From: Clostridium beijerinckii HUN142
GTDB lineage: Bacteria > Bacillota > Clostridia > Clostridiales > Clostridiaceae
NCBI RefSeq assembly: GCF_000621745.1
Contig: NZ_JHXK01000008.1
Location: 280,046-344,045 of the forward strand
Length of the DNA: 64,000 nt
Direction: 5' to 3'
Under the pieces are notes generated by a model that worked only from the letters and a program-made list of their open reading frames with translations, searched no databases and was not told where the DNA came from. Positions 63,077 through 64,000 of the stretch are shown piece after piece; the stretch's first letter is position 1; every line of letters begins with the position of its first letter. The position numbers and the translations under genes are program-made.

Positions 63077-63544
63077 ATGGAAAGTTTAACTTTAGAAGAA
63101 GGAATGAAAGCTCCTGATTTTACATTAGTAGGATCTGATAAAAAAGAACATAAATTAAGTGATTATTTAAATAAAAAAGTCATCTTGTACTTTTACCCTA
63201 AAGATAATACTCCTGGCTGTTCACAAGAAGCACAAGATTTTAAAGATGGTTTGGATGATTTTGAAATGAAAAATGCTGTTATTTTAGGTATAAGCAGAGA
63301 TTCTCTAGCATCTCATGATAAATTTATTGCCAAATATGAATTGCCCTTCATTCTTCTTTCAGATGAAAAAGAGGAGGTATGTAATCTCTACGGCGTATTA
63401 AAGGAAAAAAATATGTTTGGGAAAAAATCCATAGGTATTGAAAGAAGTACATTCGTAATAGATGAAAATGGGATTATATCAAAGATTTATAGGAAAGTTA
63501 AAGTTGCAGGACATATAGAGCAATTAAAATGTTCTATACAATAA
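63077..63544 (+). CDS. bcp: Peroxiredoxin, Bcp/PrxQ type
   Basis: 155 residues, thioredoxin fold. Peroxidatic cysteine in FYPKDNTPGCSQEAQDF; the resolving cysteine usual five residues later (TPGCTxEAC) is a glutamine, so this is a one-cysteine form or uses a distant cysteine (EEVCNLYG or the C-terminal KCSIQ). C-terminal STFVIDENGIISKIYRKVKVAGH is typical. I start at the ATG at 63077, six to seven bases after GGAGG; the longer frame from 63035 has no ribosome site. Convergent with the rRNA operon. Confidence 0.92.
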   Translation: MESLTLEEGMKAPDFTLVGSDKKEHKLSDYLNKKVILYFYPKDNTPGCSQEAQDFKDGLDDFEMKNAVILGISRDSLASHDKFIAKYELPFILLSDEKEEVCNLYGVLKEKNMFGKKSIGIERSTFVIDENGIISKIYRKVKVAGHIEQLKCSIQ

Positions 63545-63577
63545 TTTAATTATTTAAAATATTTTATGATAATAAAT

Positions 63578-63608
63578 AAAAAAGATAGTTATTACAACTA
63601 TCTTTTTT
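63578..63608. terminator. Bidirectional terminator between bcp and the rRNA operon
   Basis: Perfect 13-base stem AAAAAAGATAGTT / AACTATCTTTTTT with a five-base loop, T runs on both strands. It lies directly after the 5S gene. Confidence 0.92.
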
Positions 63609-63612
63609 GCTT

Positions 63613-63729
63613 ACCTCGCAACGTCCTACTCTGCCACACAGTCTCCCATGCAGTACCATCGGCGCTATAGACCTTAACTTTCCTGTTCGGAATGGGAAGG
63701 AGTGTTACCTCTATGCCATCATCACGAGA
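63613..63729 (-). rRNA. rrf: 5S ribosomal RNA
   Basis: About 117 bases on the minus strand: GTGATGATGGCATAGAGGTA near the 5' end, CCCATTCCGAACAGG in loop B/C, GCGCCGATGGTACTGCATGG, and GAGTAGGACGTTGCGAGGT at the 3' end, with terminal helix CTCG/CGAG. Ends are approximate to a few bases. Last gene of an rRNA operon read leftward. Confidence 0.95.
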
Positions 63730-63865
63730 TGCTAGTTCATTCCAAATCTTTGATTTGGCCTCATGAACTGTACTCCTCAACTTCGTTGAGCGAGTTTCCT
63801 TTGAAAAAACTTTGTTCTTTCAAAATTGCACACAGTTTTTTTAATGTATTACAACTTGACTATAT

Positions 63866-64000
63866 TGGTCAAGCCCTCGACCTATTAGTATCAGTCAGCT
63901 AAATATGTTACCATACTTACACCTCTGACCTATCAACCTTGTAGTCTTCAAGGGGTCTTACTAGCTTATGCTATGGGAAATCTCATCTTGAGGTGGGCTT
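63866..64000 (-). rRNA. rrl: 23S ribosomal RNA, 3' end only
   Basis: The last 135 bases or so of 23S rRNA on the minus strand, with the conserved tail GGTCAGAGGTGTAAG, then GCTGACTGATACTAATAGG and TCGAGGGCTTGACC. The gene continues past the right edge. A spacer of about 135 bases (63730-63865) separates it from 5S and holds no tRNA. The hairpin CTTGAC/GTCAAG at its end is part of the processing stalk. Confidence 0.96.

Noticed and set aside
63598..63902. Short open frames in the 63.6-63.9 kb region
   Set aside because: They lie across 5S rRNA, the spacer and the 23S 3' end; their translations are rRNA read in frame.
1..64000. CRISPR arrays, insertion sequences, prophage or att sites
   Set aside because: No spaced direct repeats, transposase, integrase or terminal inverted repeats with target duplications were found.

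Overview
The window is A+T-rich, densely coded chromosomal DNA from an anaerobic, endospore-forming Firmicute. It looks like a saccharolytic Clostridium sensu stricto (cluster I). Evidence: the clostridial order spoIIAA-spoIIAB-sigF-spoVAC-spoVAD-spoVAE, anaerobic sulfite reductase asrABC, a hybrid-cluster protein, many ferredoxin-type proteins, a thioredoxin reductase of the ferredoxin-dependent type, purine-rich Shine-Dalgarno sites, and lysine and SAM riboswitches. I do not name a species. No insertion sequence, prophage or CRISPR array was seen.

Layout. 0-7 kb: the forespore sigma-F operon runs leftward into spoVACDE and a degenerate P-type ATPase-like gene. 7-19 kb: a Lon-like protease without Walker motifs, tspO, two tandem orphan sensor kinases and two tandem YhgE/Pip membrane proteins. 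19.4-24 kb: tRNA-Leu(GAG), lytic transglycosylase, coaE, polA. 24-27 kb: an M29 aminopeptidase broken by one in-frame TGA, then trpS with two small partners. 27-32 kb: universal stress protein, an Fe-S protein and nadABC. 32-38 kb: a GntR/ABC operon, a lysine-riboswitch-controlled lysine permease and a KimA-like potassium importer. 38-50.6 kb: a redox block with hcp, asrABC plus an FNT channel, two Crp/Fnr regulators, an OhrR-like regulator, a thioredoxin-reductase-like flavoprotein, glutathione peroxidase, thioredoxin and an EFR1 flavodoxin-ferredoxin. 50.7-61 kb: oligoendopeptidase F, then an alpha-xyloside locus (GH31, ABC importer without ATPase, YesM/YesN two-component system). 61-64 kb: metY under a SAM riboswitch, a peroxiredoxin, then 5S and the 3' end of 23S rRNA.

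How the genes work together. The clearest regulatory signal is in the redox block. The hcp gene and a distant Fe-S protein gene share a near-identical 17-base motif, and the sulfite-reductase operon has a GTGA-N6-TCAC dyad. In all three cases the dyad centre lies exactly 29 bases upstream of a good -10 hexamer, the spacing expected for class II activation by Crp/Fnr proteins. Two such regulators are encoded next to the asr operon and have different recognition helices (RETVSR and RPSLSR), so each may serve one motif class.

Other points worth attention: a spoIIAA leader in which a hairpin may bring a distant Shine-Dalgarno site to the start codon; a P-type ATPase homologue with altered catalytic motifs behind spoVAE; and an unexplained coding-like island between asrC and hcp.
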